Source of the DNA: Anammoximicrobium sp964645045
Lineage (GTDB): Bacteria; Planctomycetota; Planctomycetia; Pirellulales; Pirellulaceae
Direction of reading: 5' to 3'
Assembly: GCA_964645045.1 (NCBI GenBank)
Contig: CAZXYZ010000051.1
Location: 9,303-73,302, forward strand
Length of the DNA stretch: 64,000 bases
The position numbers and the translations under genes are program-made. Within the stretch, counting starts at the first letter, position 1; each line of letters starts with the position of its first letter. Below the pieces are notes generated by a model. The model ran no database searches, had not been told where the DNA came from, and was given only the letters and a program-made list of their open reading frames with translations. Shown in pieces: positions 54,005-61,678 of this stretch.

Positions 54005-57000
54005 TCAGCTTGGGGACTGGACTGCGGCCAGCCGGAAACCCAGGATGAGGTACCGGCTCGACGGCGAGTGCCTGTTGCGGTACGCCGACCGGCAGTACGC
54101 GGCCGCGCGGTACCAACTGCCGCCGCGAAACACCCGGCCCGAGGCCGATGCAGGCCCCGTCGGGTCTCGGACTTCCCCGGGGGCATAAACCCCGTACCAG
54201 TCCGAACACCATTCCCACACGTTCCCGTGCATATCGTACAAGCCCCAGACGTTCGGCCACTTCTCGCCCACCGGATGCGTCGTGCCGCTCGAGTTGGTTT
54301 CATACCACGCATACTCCCCGAGCGTCGCCTCGTCGTCGCCAAACGACCAGCGAGCCGCGCTCCCGGCTCGGCACGCGCGTTCCCATTCGGCCTCCGTCGG
54401 CAAACGTCCGCCGACCCAGCGGGAAAAGGCCCAGGCGTCGTACCAGGAAACGTTGATCACGGGACAATTGTCGTGGGGACTGTACTTTCCGCGGCTCGAT
54501 CGATGCGTTGGATCGAATAACTCGAACTGCGCGTTGGTGACCGGCGTGGTCTGCAGCAGGAACGGCGTCACTATCACCCGATGTTGCGGGCGCTCGTTAT
54601 CGTAGTATCCCTTTTCGCCTTCAGGCGCTCCCATCTGGAACGGCACGGAGTCGTCGGTGGGGTTCTTCGGGCAACGGACGAATTGCATCGTTTTGACCAC
54701 TGCGGCGGCGCCGGCCTGGAAGGCATTGATCACCTCCGGGCCGCGCGGCAGGGTTGGGCGGGCGGGATCGAGGTCCTCCCGGGCCGGATCGAGCAGGTCG
54801 GGATCGAGCAGCGGCCAGGCGCGGTAGATCAGTTCCGTCGGACGCGGGAGCGGGGCGGCGGGGGCAGTTCCCTGGCTGTCGGCGGTGCCCCTCACCCCGA
54901 CCCTCTCCCCGGAGTACCGGGGCGAGGGAGATATTGTGCTCATGCTACTGGGCGGCTGAAACAACTCGGTGAGCGACGCGGTCAGGGTGTCGGGGGTTTC
55001 CTGCCAGACCTCGGTGGGCATTTCGATGGCGAAACGATACGCCCATCGCCAGTTCGGATTGGCAGCCAGGCGGCGGACCTTTTCATCGCCGCAGCGAATG
55101 TGGCCCTGCTTGTCCTCGGTGATCCAGCGGGGCTGGGAGTTGCGCGCCAAGTGGATCCCGCAGTAGAACTCCATCATCCCGCGGTGCGTCCAGCACCAGT
55201 TCTCCTTGGTCGCCCCTTCCAGGATGCAGCGGTCGGTCAACTGGCTGAATTCGCCCAGCACGCGCCACTCGTCGTCCGTGACCGGACGGCCGCAGCGGCG
55301 GGACGCGCCCTCGCGAACGCCGATGATCGCATCCACGCCTTGCACGGCATAGCCGTACTGCTCTCGGGTCATCATCTCACAGGCCGCGGCGGCCAGAACC
55401 TCGCGCCAGCGGAACAGGTCCGACGCCCCGGTTCTGAGCCCAAGTTTGCGGGCAGCTCGCTTCGTGAAGTGTTCGTGTACCTGGTAGTACAAATCGGCAC
55501 GCGTGCGGAATTTGTGGTACTCGCCCGCCTTGACCAGGCGGCGGATCAGGGCCAGGATCAACGGGACACGCAACAGCGGCTTGACGGCCTCGTAGTCGGG
55601 AAACAACTCGTCCAGATCGTACGGCTGCAGGTACTGCTCCTGCTGCGGACGATCGAAGCCGTCGATTCGCGCGAACTGCCAGCCCCGGGTCTGTTCGAAC
55701 ATCGGCCAGTTGTCGGTGACGGCAAAGACGCGGCTGGTCATGACGATCGGGCAGTCCCGCAGCGGGCCGGTATTCAGACTCTCCTCCAGCGATTCGAGCG
55801 ACTCCGGCTTGGTGACCTGGTCGAGCGCATCGAGGATCAGAAACACGCGACCGTGGTGCAGCGCCCATTCGGCCACGGCGGCGGCGGTGGCACTGGTCGG
55901 CGAAGCGGCCACGGCGGGCGAGACGATTTCCGCCAATTTGGCGATGAAGTCCGCACGCTCGAACGAGGCTGGCCACGTCCGGACCCGCTGTTCCCACCGG
56001 ACGACCAGCGCGGGCCGGTTGCCGAACAGGGCCTGCTGGCCTTGCGGGCTGCACAGGAACGCCTGCAGGCGGCGGGTGAAGATGGACTTGCCGGCCCCGC
56101 TGTCCTCGGTCAGGCACAGCCGCCGGCTGGACGACAGCAGCTTGACCAGTTCGACGCTCCAATCGTCCCCCGGTTTCGCGACGGGCTGGTACGGATCGGC
56201 CTGCCGCTCGCCGGATTCGCCGCCGCCCTCCGGGAGCCGTTGGCTGGTCTCGCTCGGTTTGCCGTGCGTCAACAGCGAATAATGCGGCTCGACATAGTAC
56301 CGCAGCAGGTCGGGATCTTCTTCTTCCTCGCACTGCCGGGCGGCTTCCCATTGCTCGACATGCTGACGGCAGTACCGTTCCAAGACGCGTTCGATGGCCG
56401 CGTCGCCCGTCAGCAGCGGGAACGCCTGAGCGAGACTGGACACGCCGACCAAATCCACGCCAATATCCTTGGCGATCGGGCGGTTTTGCTCGACCTGCGA
56501 GGGATGCAGCAGGACGCGGCGGACGGGCTGAACGTGGCTGCGGGCGGCCCGTAGCTTGTGCGGCACGGATGCTTGACCGACAGGCTGCGTGACGATTTGG
56601 TCGGGCTGGAGGTCGTCCGGCGACTCGCCGGCCGATTCGGCCAGGCCGATACAGAACGACGCCGAGACATCGGTATTCAAGCCCGTCCGGGTAGCCGCGG
56701 CATACATCGCGCAGGCCAGCAGGCCGCCAGCCGATCCGCCGAGGAACAGGTCGAAGGTCAGGCCCGGCGACAAGCGGACGGCCAGGGGGCGGAACTGAGG
56801 CGTCTCGATCTGCCGGGACAACTCGCAGCGGGTGATTCGCCAAGCCAACCGCAGGCTGTCCGCCATCCTGTCGTCGATCGCGGCGCCGCCCATCGCGACG
56901 GGGTCCAAATAGCAGCCGGTCTGACCTTCCTCGGCCGTCCGTACGTCCAGCGGGCCGGGGATGCCTCGCGGTCCGTTCTCGTCGTACAGCAGCAGGGTGG

Positions 57001-57610
57001 CTTGCGTTTCAAACCGGTACGGCGCGTCGCGGTGACCGAGCAGGTAGGTCAGCAGCCGCCGCAGGATCAGCCAGGTGGTGGTATGGAGATGGGGGCTGGT
57101 ACAACATCCGGCCAGCCGGTTCAAGGCGGCGACGATGGAGGGCGAATCGGCAGGGGTTGGCGCGTGGAAATGGGATTGCAAGCAGGCGACCGGCTGGCCG
57201 CCGATGGGCCATGCGCAGTGATAAGCCTCCGCACACCGGAGTGCGGCGTCGGCAAACGGGGACGGCAGTTCCTCGTCGGTCCGCCAGCCCCGGATCGCCC
57301 GGGCGGCGGCGACGGCGGCCAGCAGGCCCTGAGTCAGCCATGCGCGGCGGGACCAGGCGGTCTGTTCGGCTGGCGTGGGCTCTGAGCGATCTGGTGGGCA
57401 GAGCGCGTGGACGCATTGCAGGTGCTGGTCGGACGTCAGTTGGCGGAGTTTTTCCAATTCGGCGAGGTCGTCCCGGTCAAAGTCGCAGGCGACTTGGCGA
57501 GCCGCGGTGAGGAAGCGGCACGTGGGGCCCAGCCACAGTTGGCGCCAGTCCATGATGTGCGCTTCGCACCAGGCGGCAATCGCACGCGGGAAATCAGCGG
57601 GAGCTTTCAT
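54005..57610 (-). CDS. Lon-type Ser-Lys protease + NACHT ATPase + FGE-fold protein
   Basis: A 1201-residue multidomain protein. Residues ~250-400 resemble the Lon protease fold: LFLGGSAGGLLACAMYAAAT supplies a Ser293 like Lon Ser679, and PHKLRAARSHVQPVRRVLLH supplies Lys352 like Lon Lys722 (LKEKLLAA). A NACHT-like ATPase follows, with Walker A EDSGAGKS (502-509) and Walker B VFLILDALDQ (589-598), then winged-helix/helical linkers. Residues ~893-907 (SPRYSGERVGVRG) come from an in-frame palindrome. The C-terminal ~240 residues are an FGE/sulfatase-modifying fold (VNVSWYDAWAFSRWVGGRLP, WEWCSDWYG, FRGGSWYRAA). Start MKAPADF chosen; a GTG 18 bases upstream is possible. Activities are inferred. 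Confidence 0.82.
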   Translation of the reverse strand: MKAPADFPRAIAAWCEAHIMDWRQLWLGPTCRFLTAARQVACDFDRDDLAELEKLRQLTSDQHLQCVHALCPPDRSEPTPAEQTAWSRRAWLTQGLLAAVAAARAIRGWRTDEELPSPFADAALRCAEAYHCAWPIGGQPVACLQSHFHAPTPADSPSIVAALNRLAGCCTSPHLHTTTWLILRRLLTYLLGHRDAPYRFETQATLLLYDENGPRGIPGPLDVRTAEEGQTGCYLDPVAMGGAAIDDRMADSLRLAWRITRCELSRQIETPQFRPLAVRLSPGLTFDLFLGGSAGGLLACAMYAAATRTGLNTDVSASFCIGLAESAGESPDDLQPDQIVTQPVGQASVPHKLRAARSHVQPVRRVLLHPSQVEQNRPIAKDIGVDLVGVSSLAQAFPLLTGDAAIERVLERYCRQHVEQWEAARQCEEEEDPDLLRYYVEPHYSLLTHGKPSETSQRLPEGGGESGERQADPYQPVAKPGDDWSVELVKLLSSSRRLCLTEDSGAGKSIFTRRLQAFLCSPQGQQALFGNRPALVVRWEQRVRTWPASFERADFIAKLAEIVSPAVAASPTSATAAAVAEWALHHGRVFLILDALDQVTKPESLESLEESLNTGPLRDCPIVMTSRVFAVTDNWPMFEQTRGWQFARIDGFDRPQQEQYLQPYDLDELFPDYEAVKPLLRVPLILALIRRLVKAGEYHKFRTRADLYYQVHEHFTKRAARKLGLRTGASDLFRWREVLAAAACEMMTREQYGYAVQGVDAIIGVREGASRRCGRPVTDDEWRVLGEFSQLTDRCILEGATKENWCWTHRGMMEFYCGIHLARNSQPRWITEDKQGHIRCGDEKVRRLAANPNWRWAYRFAIEMPTEVWQETPDTLTASLTELFQPPSSMSTISPSPRYSGERVGVRGTADSQGTAPAAPLPRPTELIYRAWPLLDPDLLDPAREDLDPARPTLPRGPEVINAFQAGAAAVVKTMQFVRCPKNPTDDSVPFQMGAPEGEKGYYDNERPQHRVIVTPFLLQTTPVTNAQFELFDPTHRSSRGKYSPHDNCPVINVSWYDAWAFSRWVGGRLPTEAEWERACRAGSAARWSFGDDEATLGEYAWYETNSSGTTHPVGEKWPNVWGLYDMHGNVWEWCSDWYGVYAPGEVRDPTGPASASGRVFRGGSWYRAAAYCRSAYRNRHSPSSRYLILGFRLAAVQSPS
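54890..54930. repeat. In-frame palindrome of the CCCTCTCCC family
   Basis: CCTCACCCCGACCCTCTCCC and on to CCGGGGCGAGGGAG, read through in the Lon-NACHT-FGE gene as PSPRYSGERVGVRG in a Pro/Ser-rich linker before the FGE domain. The intergenic relative is at 5522-5548. Confidence 0.8.
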
Positions 57611-57641
57611 CGGCAGGGCACTCCGCACGGCGGTATGGGCG

Positions 57642-57980
57642 TCAGGCGGTTTCCCCCTTCGGAGCGGGGCGAATCCGAAGATAGCATACCCTCAGCAGCC
57701 CGGGTTTCAAGTACGCGGGCAGCCAGCAGGCGCCGTGCCGCGCGCGGCGGTCGGGCGTCGGACGAAGTCGGATCGGGGTCGAGAACAGCGGCTGGACCGG
57801 CCCGTCGGGCAGTCCGTTCGCGGCTCGCGGCTGGAGCAGGACGTCCAGGTCCACGCGGTCGCCGAAGCGTTGGCCCGGCGCGGCGATGGTCAGTTCGACC
57901 AAGGCGGCGCCGGCTTCGGTCGCGACGACGGCGCGCACGCCGTCGGCTGTATAGACGGCGCGGTATTCGGGGGTGGTCAT
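57642..57980 (-). CDS. 112-residue protein of unknown function
   Basis: The start MTTPEYRAVYTADGVRAVV overlaps the previous gene's stop in an ATGA. It is predicted beta-rich throughout (VRAVVATEAGAALVELTIAA, LKPGLLRVCYLRIRP), with an Arg-rich middle (PIRLRPTPDRRARHG). No signal peptide or recognised domain. Tight packing between a 274-residue protein and the Lon-NACHT-FGE gene (31 bases) marks it as a regular component of this locus. Confidence 0.75.
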   Translation of the reverse strand: MTTPEYRAVYTADGVRAVVATEAGAALVELTIAAPGQRFGDRVDLDVLLQPRAANGLPDGPVQPLFSTPIRLRPTPDRRARHGACWLPAYLKPGLLRVCYLRIRPAPKGETA

Positions 57981-58801
57981 ACATCCTCCAACCCGAGGGC
58001 TCGCCGGAGGAAACCGAAAACGCCGCGCAGGTTGGCGGCGATTTCCCGCGGCGGTCTCGAGGATTCTGCGGCCTGATCCCATCGCGCGGCCGCATCGCCG
58101 CACAGGCGATCCAGCGCCCGGGCCGCAAGCACGTACAGGCCGCGGTCGTCGAGATCGCCGCCCTCGCAGCGCCGCTCGCTGAGCGCCAGGTAACCCGCCA
58201 GCAGGATCAGCGCCGCATGGTCGGACTCGTCGCGGCAGACCCGCCCCAGTTCGTCCAGGGCGAATTCCAGCGCGATGCGCTCCGCCGGGCGAAGCTGGCG
58301 GCGTTGGCCGTGCGGCAGCCGGCGGGCCAGGTCGGCCAGGAACACCGAGGTCCAGGCTGGCGTCGGCGCCGAGGCCAGCCCCGTTTCCGCCGGCCGCGGG
58401 GCTTCCAGCGTTTGCACGACCTCGGCGACCGCCCGGCCGAGCACGTCCGCCGGGGGCGTGCGGGCCGGAGCCGACGACGCCCCAGCCGACGAAGCCGGCT
58501 GCAGCAGGCGGAGCGCGTCGCCGAGCGGCTCGAGGACCAACTCGGGCGAACGCTTCTTCGCGCGTTGGCCGAAGGTGATGCGGAACGTGACTACCTGACC
58601 GCCGTCGGCGTCCAAAACACGCACCTGGAAGTCCACGCCCTCGGGCCGCCTTTCCAGCGACGCCAGCAGCTGTTCGTATTCGCTGGCGAGTTCCGTCTCC
58701 AGCGTCCGGCGGTAGTTCTCGTCCAGCTGCGCGAGATCCCCGAACAGCCGCTTTTCGTTTCGCTGGGTGTCCCAGCGATAGATCAATCGATGATTGGTCA
58801 T
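57977..58801 (-). CDS. 274-residue protein of unknown function, coupled
   Basis: It starts MTNHRLIYRWDTQRNEKRLF, 21 bases after the GTPase-like gene, and its TGA overlaps the next ATG. The N-terminal part looks like a helix pair plus beta strands (ELASEYEQLLASLERRPEGV, DFQVRVLDADGGQVVTFRIT). A Pro/Ala linker near residue 110 leads to an all-helical C-terminal part (RIALEFALDELGRVCRDESD, LAGYLALSERRCEGGDLDDR). I do not recognise a family; soluble and cytoplasmic. In comparable GTPase-centred loci a GTPase-associated adaptor occupies this place, which is an inference. Confidence 0.78.
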   Translation of the reverse strand: MTNHRLIYRWDTQRNEKRLFGDLAQLDENYRRTLETELASEYEQLLASLERRPEGVDFQVRVLDADGGQVVTFRITFGQRAKKRSPELVLEPLGDALRLLQPASSAGASSAPARTPPADVLGRAVAEVVQTLEAPRPAETGLASAPTPAWTSVFLADLARRLPHGQRRQLRPAERIALEFALDELGRVCRDESDHAALILLAGYLALSERRCEGGDLDDRGLYVLAARALDRLCGDAAARWDQAAESSRPPREIAANLRGVFGFLRRALGLEDV

Positions 58802-58822
58802 GGGAGAACTCCTTGCGGCGGA

Positions 58823-59845
58823 TTACTTGAAGCTGCCCTTGATCGGCACTTGCCAGCCGCCCAGGGAATCCAGGTCGTCGCGGAGCATGCGGCAGATGCG
58901 GGTCAGGTCGTGGCCGTCGCCCGTCTCGACCTCGTGGGTCAGCATCCCGGCCAGCAAGGACCAGACGACCAGCGGCACGACGTTAAAGGGCTCGACGACC
59001 GCGTCCGGACGCAGGATCCACTCGATCTCGTCCTCGCCCGCGGCGGCGGCCGCCGCCGCCCCCCGCAGTTCCCCGTCGCCGTCCTCGGACTCCTGCTCCA
59101 GCGGAACCGCGTTTCCGAAGCCGAACGCCGAGACCGGGTTGATGATCGCGTAGCTGACCTTGTCGGAACTCTTCAGCATGTTCGCGATCGGATAAACGGC
59201 CCGGTGCAGTTCCTCGTCGGTCAGCTGGCGGCGGGCCTCCTCGTCGCTGTCGAACAGCGTATCCAGCTTGGTGATCACCAGGGCGACCGCACAGCGGGCG
59301 TTTTCCGGCCGTTTCCGCAGGGAGTCCCGCAGCAGCGTCCGGACGTTCAGCAAATCGTCCTCGTAGCGGGCCAGATCCTTGGACGAACTGCCTTCGCGGG
59401 GGACGGGCAGCACGCCCCAGATCACCGCGGCCTGGGACAGGTACGCGACATGGTCACGGTACTTGTCTTGCATGTCGGCGGGCGACGAACTGGTCGTCTC
59501 GGTATACACTTGTCCCACCGCCTCGCGCGACTGGAGCACCGCCCGCTTGTGTTCGCCCTCGTACAACTCGATCGTCAGCTGATCCGCCGTCTCCGTCGGC
59601 GGCAGCCCGCGGGCTTCGAGCAGTTTGCGGGTCGTGCGGAAGTCGCGGACCACTTCCGTATTCTTCCGCGGGTCGTCCACGTCGAACTCCAGTCCGGACG
59701 CGAGGTTCCGCTGCAGCATCCGCCGCCGGGCAATCCGCAGCATCGCGGACTTGCCGGAATGGCCGCGTCCCGCCAGCGCGTGACGCACGATCAGGGGCAT
59801 CGTCGAGGCCGGTTTCGCTTTGGCTTCTACCTTCGAGAAAAACAT
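58823..59845 (-). CDS. GTPase-like P-loop protein (TRAFAC-type, diverged)
   Basis: A 340-residue protein with ATG (59845) after AAGGAG; a TTG six bases upstream is rejected. Walker A is GRGHSGKS (26-33), and a G4-like TKLD lies at 172-175 after strand CAVALVI, the pattern of guanine recognition. No clear DxxG was found, so the switch region is diverged. A poly-Ala stretch (near 255-265) interrupts the C-terminal half. It resembles the double-GTPase/TRAFAC group seen in NTPase-centred conflict systems. It is encoded between two membrane proteins and the 274-residue protein, so it may sit at the membrane and switch the system. Confidence 0.8.
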   Translation of the reverse strand: MFFSKVEAKAKPASTMPLIVRHALAGRGHSGKSAMLRIARRRMLQRNLASGLEFDVDDPRKNTEVVRDFRTTRKLLEARGLPPTETADQLTIELYEGEHKRAVLQSREAVGQVYTETTSSSPADMQDKYRDHVAYLSQAAVIWGVLPVPREGSSSKDLARYEDDLLNVRTLLRDSLRKRPENARCAVALVITKLDTLFDSDEEARRQLTDEELHRAVYPIANMLKSSDKVSYAIINPVSAFGFGNAVPLEQESEDGDGELRGAAAAAAAGEDEIEWILRPDAVVEPFNVVPLVVWSLLAGMLTHEVETGDGHDLTRICRMLRDDLDSLGGWQVPIKGSFK

Positions 59846-59933
59846 CTTCAATCTCCTTGGGTTACGGGTATCAGGTTGCGGGATCAGCGACTCCGCGGGA
59901 CGGAACGTCGGCCGTCCCGCGGCAGCGCCGGGT

Positions 59934-60452
59934 TTAGGGGTTCAGCAGGTCGGCCAACCGCTTCTTGGCCGGCTTGGGCCGCGCGGCCAGCGAGCGGATC
60001 GCCGTCGTCGCCGTTTCGATATCATCGGCGGGAGCGGGAGCCCGCGGACGCTGGGCGTCCGTATCGGCCTCGGCACGGCCCACCTCGCACAGCGTGCGAA
60101 TCAAGCGCCGCACCAGCAGGCTGTAGCCGTTCAGCCGCTGGGCGAAATCCAGCAAGGCCAAGACCGGAAGACTGACGGCCACCAAAAGCCCCGCGGTCAG
60201 CAGCCAGATGTAGTCCCGCGCCGGCCCGTCGCCGATCAGCCGCTGGGACCAGGCGTTCAGCACGGATCGCAGCCCGGCCGGCGCCGCGTCCGGCGCAACA
60301 AAGAAGAACGCGCAGCAGACCACGAAGCCGACCACCGCGACGTGCAAGCCGCGGTGCATCAAGGCCAACAGGACGAACCTCACGCGCGCCAGCGGCAGCG
60401 TCGCAACCGCCAACATAACAAACAACACCAACACCACGAATTCACGCCACAT
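59934..60452 (-). CDS. Small membrane protein of the GTPase locus
   Basis: A 172-residue protein with a GAAGGGAG-type ribosome site. Three hydrophobic spans are visible: EFVVLVLFVMLAVATLPLA, HVAVVGFVVCCAFFFVA and YIWLLTAGLLVAVSLPVLAL. A basic cytoplasmic tail follows (ARPKPAKKRLADLLNP). It lies between the second membrane protein and the GTPase-like gene on the same strand with short gaps. It may anchor the GTPase; no enzyme motif. Confidence 0.8.
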   Translation of the reverse strand: MWREFVVLVLFVMLAVATLPLARVRFVLLALMHRGLHVAVVGFVVCCAFFFVAPDAAPAGLRSVLNAWSQRLIGDGPARDYIWLLTAGLLVAVSLPVLALLDFAQRLNGYSLLVRRLIRTLCEVGRAEADTDAQRPRAPAPADDIETATTAIRSLAARPKPAKKRLADLLNP

Positions 60453-60516
60453 CGTTCAGTCTCCCTTCGTAAAACAGGTAAGGAACGTCTCTGTCCGCGA
60501 CCGGAAAATCGCGTAC

Positions 60517-61149
60517 TCACTCGCCTTCCACCTCGTCCGGTTCGTCGTCATCCGCTTCCAACGGCGTATCGACGCCCGTCCGGATCCGTACATACCAATT
60601 CAGAATGCCATCCAGCCGCGCGGGGTCCGTCGAAGCATGGACATAGCCGTAGGCCAGGATGAAATAGGCGGTCGCGTACAGCGCCAACGCCGTCGTACAA
60701 GCCAGCGCGAGCATCATGGAAATCGGGATGCTGATCCCCAGCAGCAGTTCGACCGCGGACAGCTTGTGCCCTTGCCGGCGATGGAATTCGGCCAGGACCA
60801 GAAAGCCGATATAAGAGGGAATCCGCCGTACCAGGGCCGCCAGGCCAAAGACGACGGCGGAAAACGCCACAAACGTAGCTGCCAGGACGGCGCCTGAGGC
60901 GACCGTAGGATGAACCCAGCCCCGACTTAATACCTGATGCAGGGCCTGCTGTACCCATCCCACAGCGAACGCTGCCAGCTGGTCGGGCTCGGGGCCTCGG
61001 ATCCGACCGCTGCAGACCAGCAAGACGGCCCCGATCGCCAGGACCTGGATACCGCTGCCCACTCGCCGCAACCGGCGGTAGCGGCGGGTGATGAACCGGG
61101 CAACGCGGCTGGACGTCCGCCGAGGGGAATGGGGGTCATCGGGTTTCAC
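60517..61149 (-). CDS. Membrane protein, first gene of the GTPase locus (GTG start)
   Basis: A 210-residue protein with GTG at 61149, eight bases after AGGAG; the frame continues upstream without a site. A strongly basic head (RRTSSRVARFITRRYRRLRR) is followed by three or four spans: VLAIGAVLLVCSG, VLAATFVAFSAVVFGLAALV and GISIPISMMLALACTTALAL. The C-terminus is acidic (EADDDEPDEVEGE). It heads the leftward gene run and is divergent from the 65-residue gene across a 271-bp spacer. Confidence 0.78.
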   Translation of the reverse strand: MKPDDPHSPRRTSSRVARFITRRYRRLRRVGSGIQVLAIGAVLLVCSGRIRGPEPDQLAAFAVGWVQQALHQVLSRGWVHPTVASGAVLAATFVAFSAVVFGLAALVRRIPSYIGFLVLAEFHRRQGHKLSAVELLLGISIPISMMLALACTTALALYATAYFILAYGYVHASTDPARLDGILNWYVRIRTGVDTPLEADDDEPDEVEGE

Positions 61150-61420
61150 GGTAGATGCTCCTGACGCCTGGGCGGTAGCGTCAATCAACGCTTGTCTGCT
61201 ACCGCCGTCCGAGAGGTAAGAAGGCGCCGGGGTGAAAATCGCAGACGATGCTCTCCGAATTTTTTTGGACGCTGCGAACTTGCCTCGCTCTGAAAGTAAG
61301 AAGGCCGCGGCGGTCCGCTTCTTCGAACCGACCACGGGTGAGCAAAAAGTCTGCCAGTGCGCCTTCTATTCAAATGGAGTTCGTTAGCAAGGAAACCCAA
61401 TAGCAAGAAAGGAACGTCCG
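61150..61420. other. 271-bp divergent spacer of the GTPase/E1 locus
   Basis: It separates the leftward membrane-GTPase run from the rightward 65-residue/E1 pair, so both promoters should be here. AT content is a little higher around 61250-61300 and 61360-61400. I found no hexamer pair good enough to call and no repeat of the other families. An ECF promoter for the sigma factor at 52 kb would be expected here. Confidence 0.45.
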
Positions 61421-61618
61421 ATGAAGACCTCGCTAGGCCAGCCCATCAAGATCCCCGAGAAAATTCAGCCGACTGCCACGCCGGTCCCGATCGACCCCGA
61501 GCGGTCGGACAGTTTGGCCGAAGATCTCACGCGTATCGCGCAAACCGAGCGGGAGAAACGCGATCTCGAACAACAGCGGGAATTGGCTCGCCGGCAGCCG
61601 TTGGCCCGCTACGACTGA
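61421..61618 (+). CDS. 65-residue Pro-rich protein beside the E1-like gene
   Basis: The start has AAAGGA nine bases upstream. The N-terminal half is Pro/Lys-rich and probably disordered (GQPIKIPEKIQPTATPVPID); the C-terminal half is one charged helix (LAEDLTRIAQTEREKRDLEQ) ending LARYD. It has no cysteine, no beta-grasp pattern and no terminal Gly-Gly, so it is not a normal ubiquitin-like protein. Being 60 bases before an E1-like enzyme it could be a modified substrate or a Pup-like tag; that is speculation. Confidence 0.75.
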   Translation: MKTSLGQPIKIPEKIQPTATPVPIDPERSDSLAEDLTRIAQTEREKRDLEQQRELARRQPLARYD

Positions 61619-61678
61619 CCGATCGGCGCGGACCGCTGGGGATTTACATGCATCGATCGCCCTACAAGGAATCTGGTC

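Noticed and set aside
57407..60175. 922-codon open frame on the + strand
   Set aside because: It runs antisense to four tightly packed genes with good ribosome sites and motifs; its translation is Arg/Gly/Gln-rich without recognisable domains. A shadow of GC-rich codons.
61421..61618. 65-residue protein as a ubiquitin-like protein
   Set aside because: It has no beta-grasp pattern and no terminal Gly-Gly. Its neighbour is E1-like, so the idea was kept only as a speculative non-ubiquitin tag.
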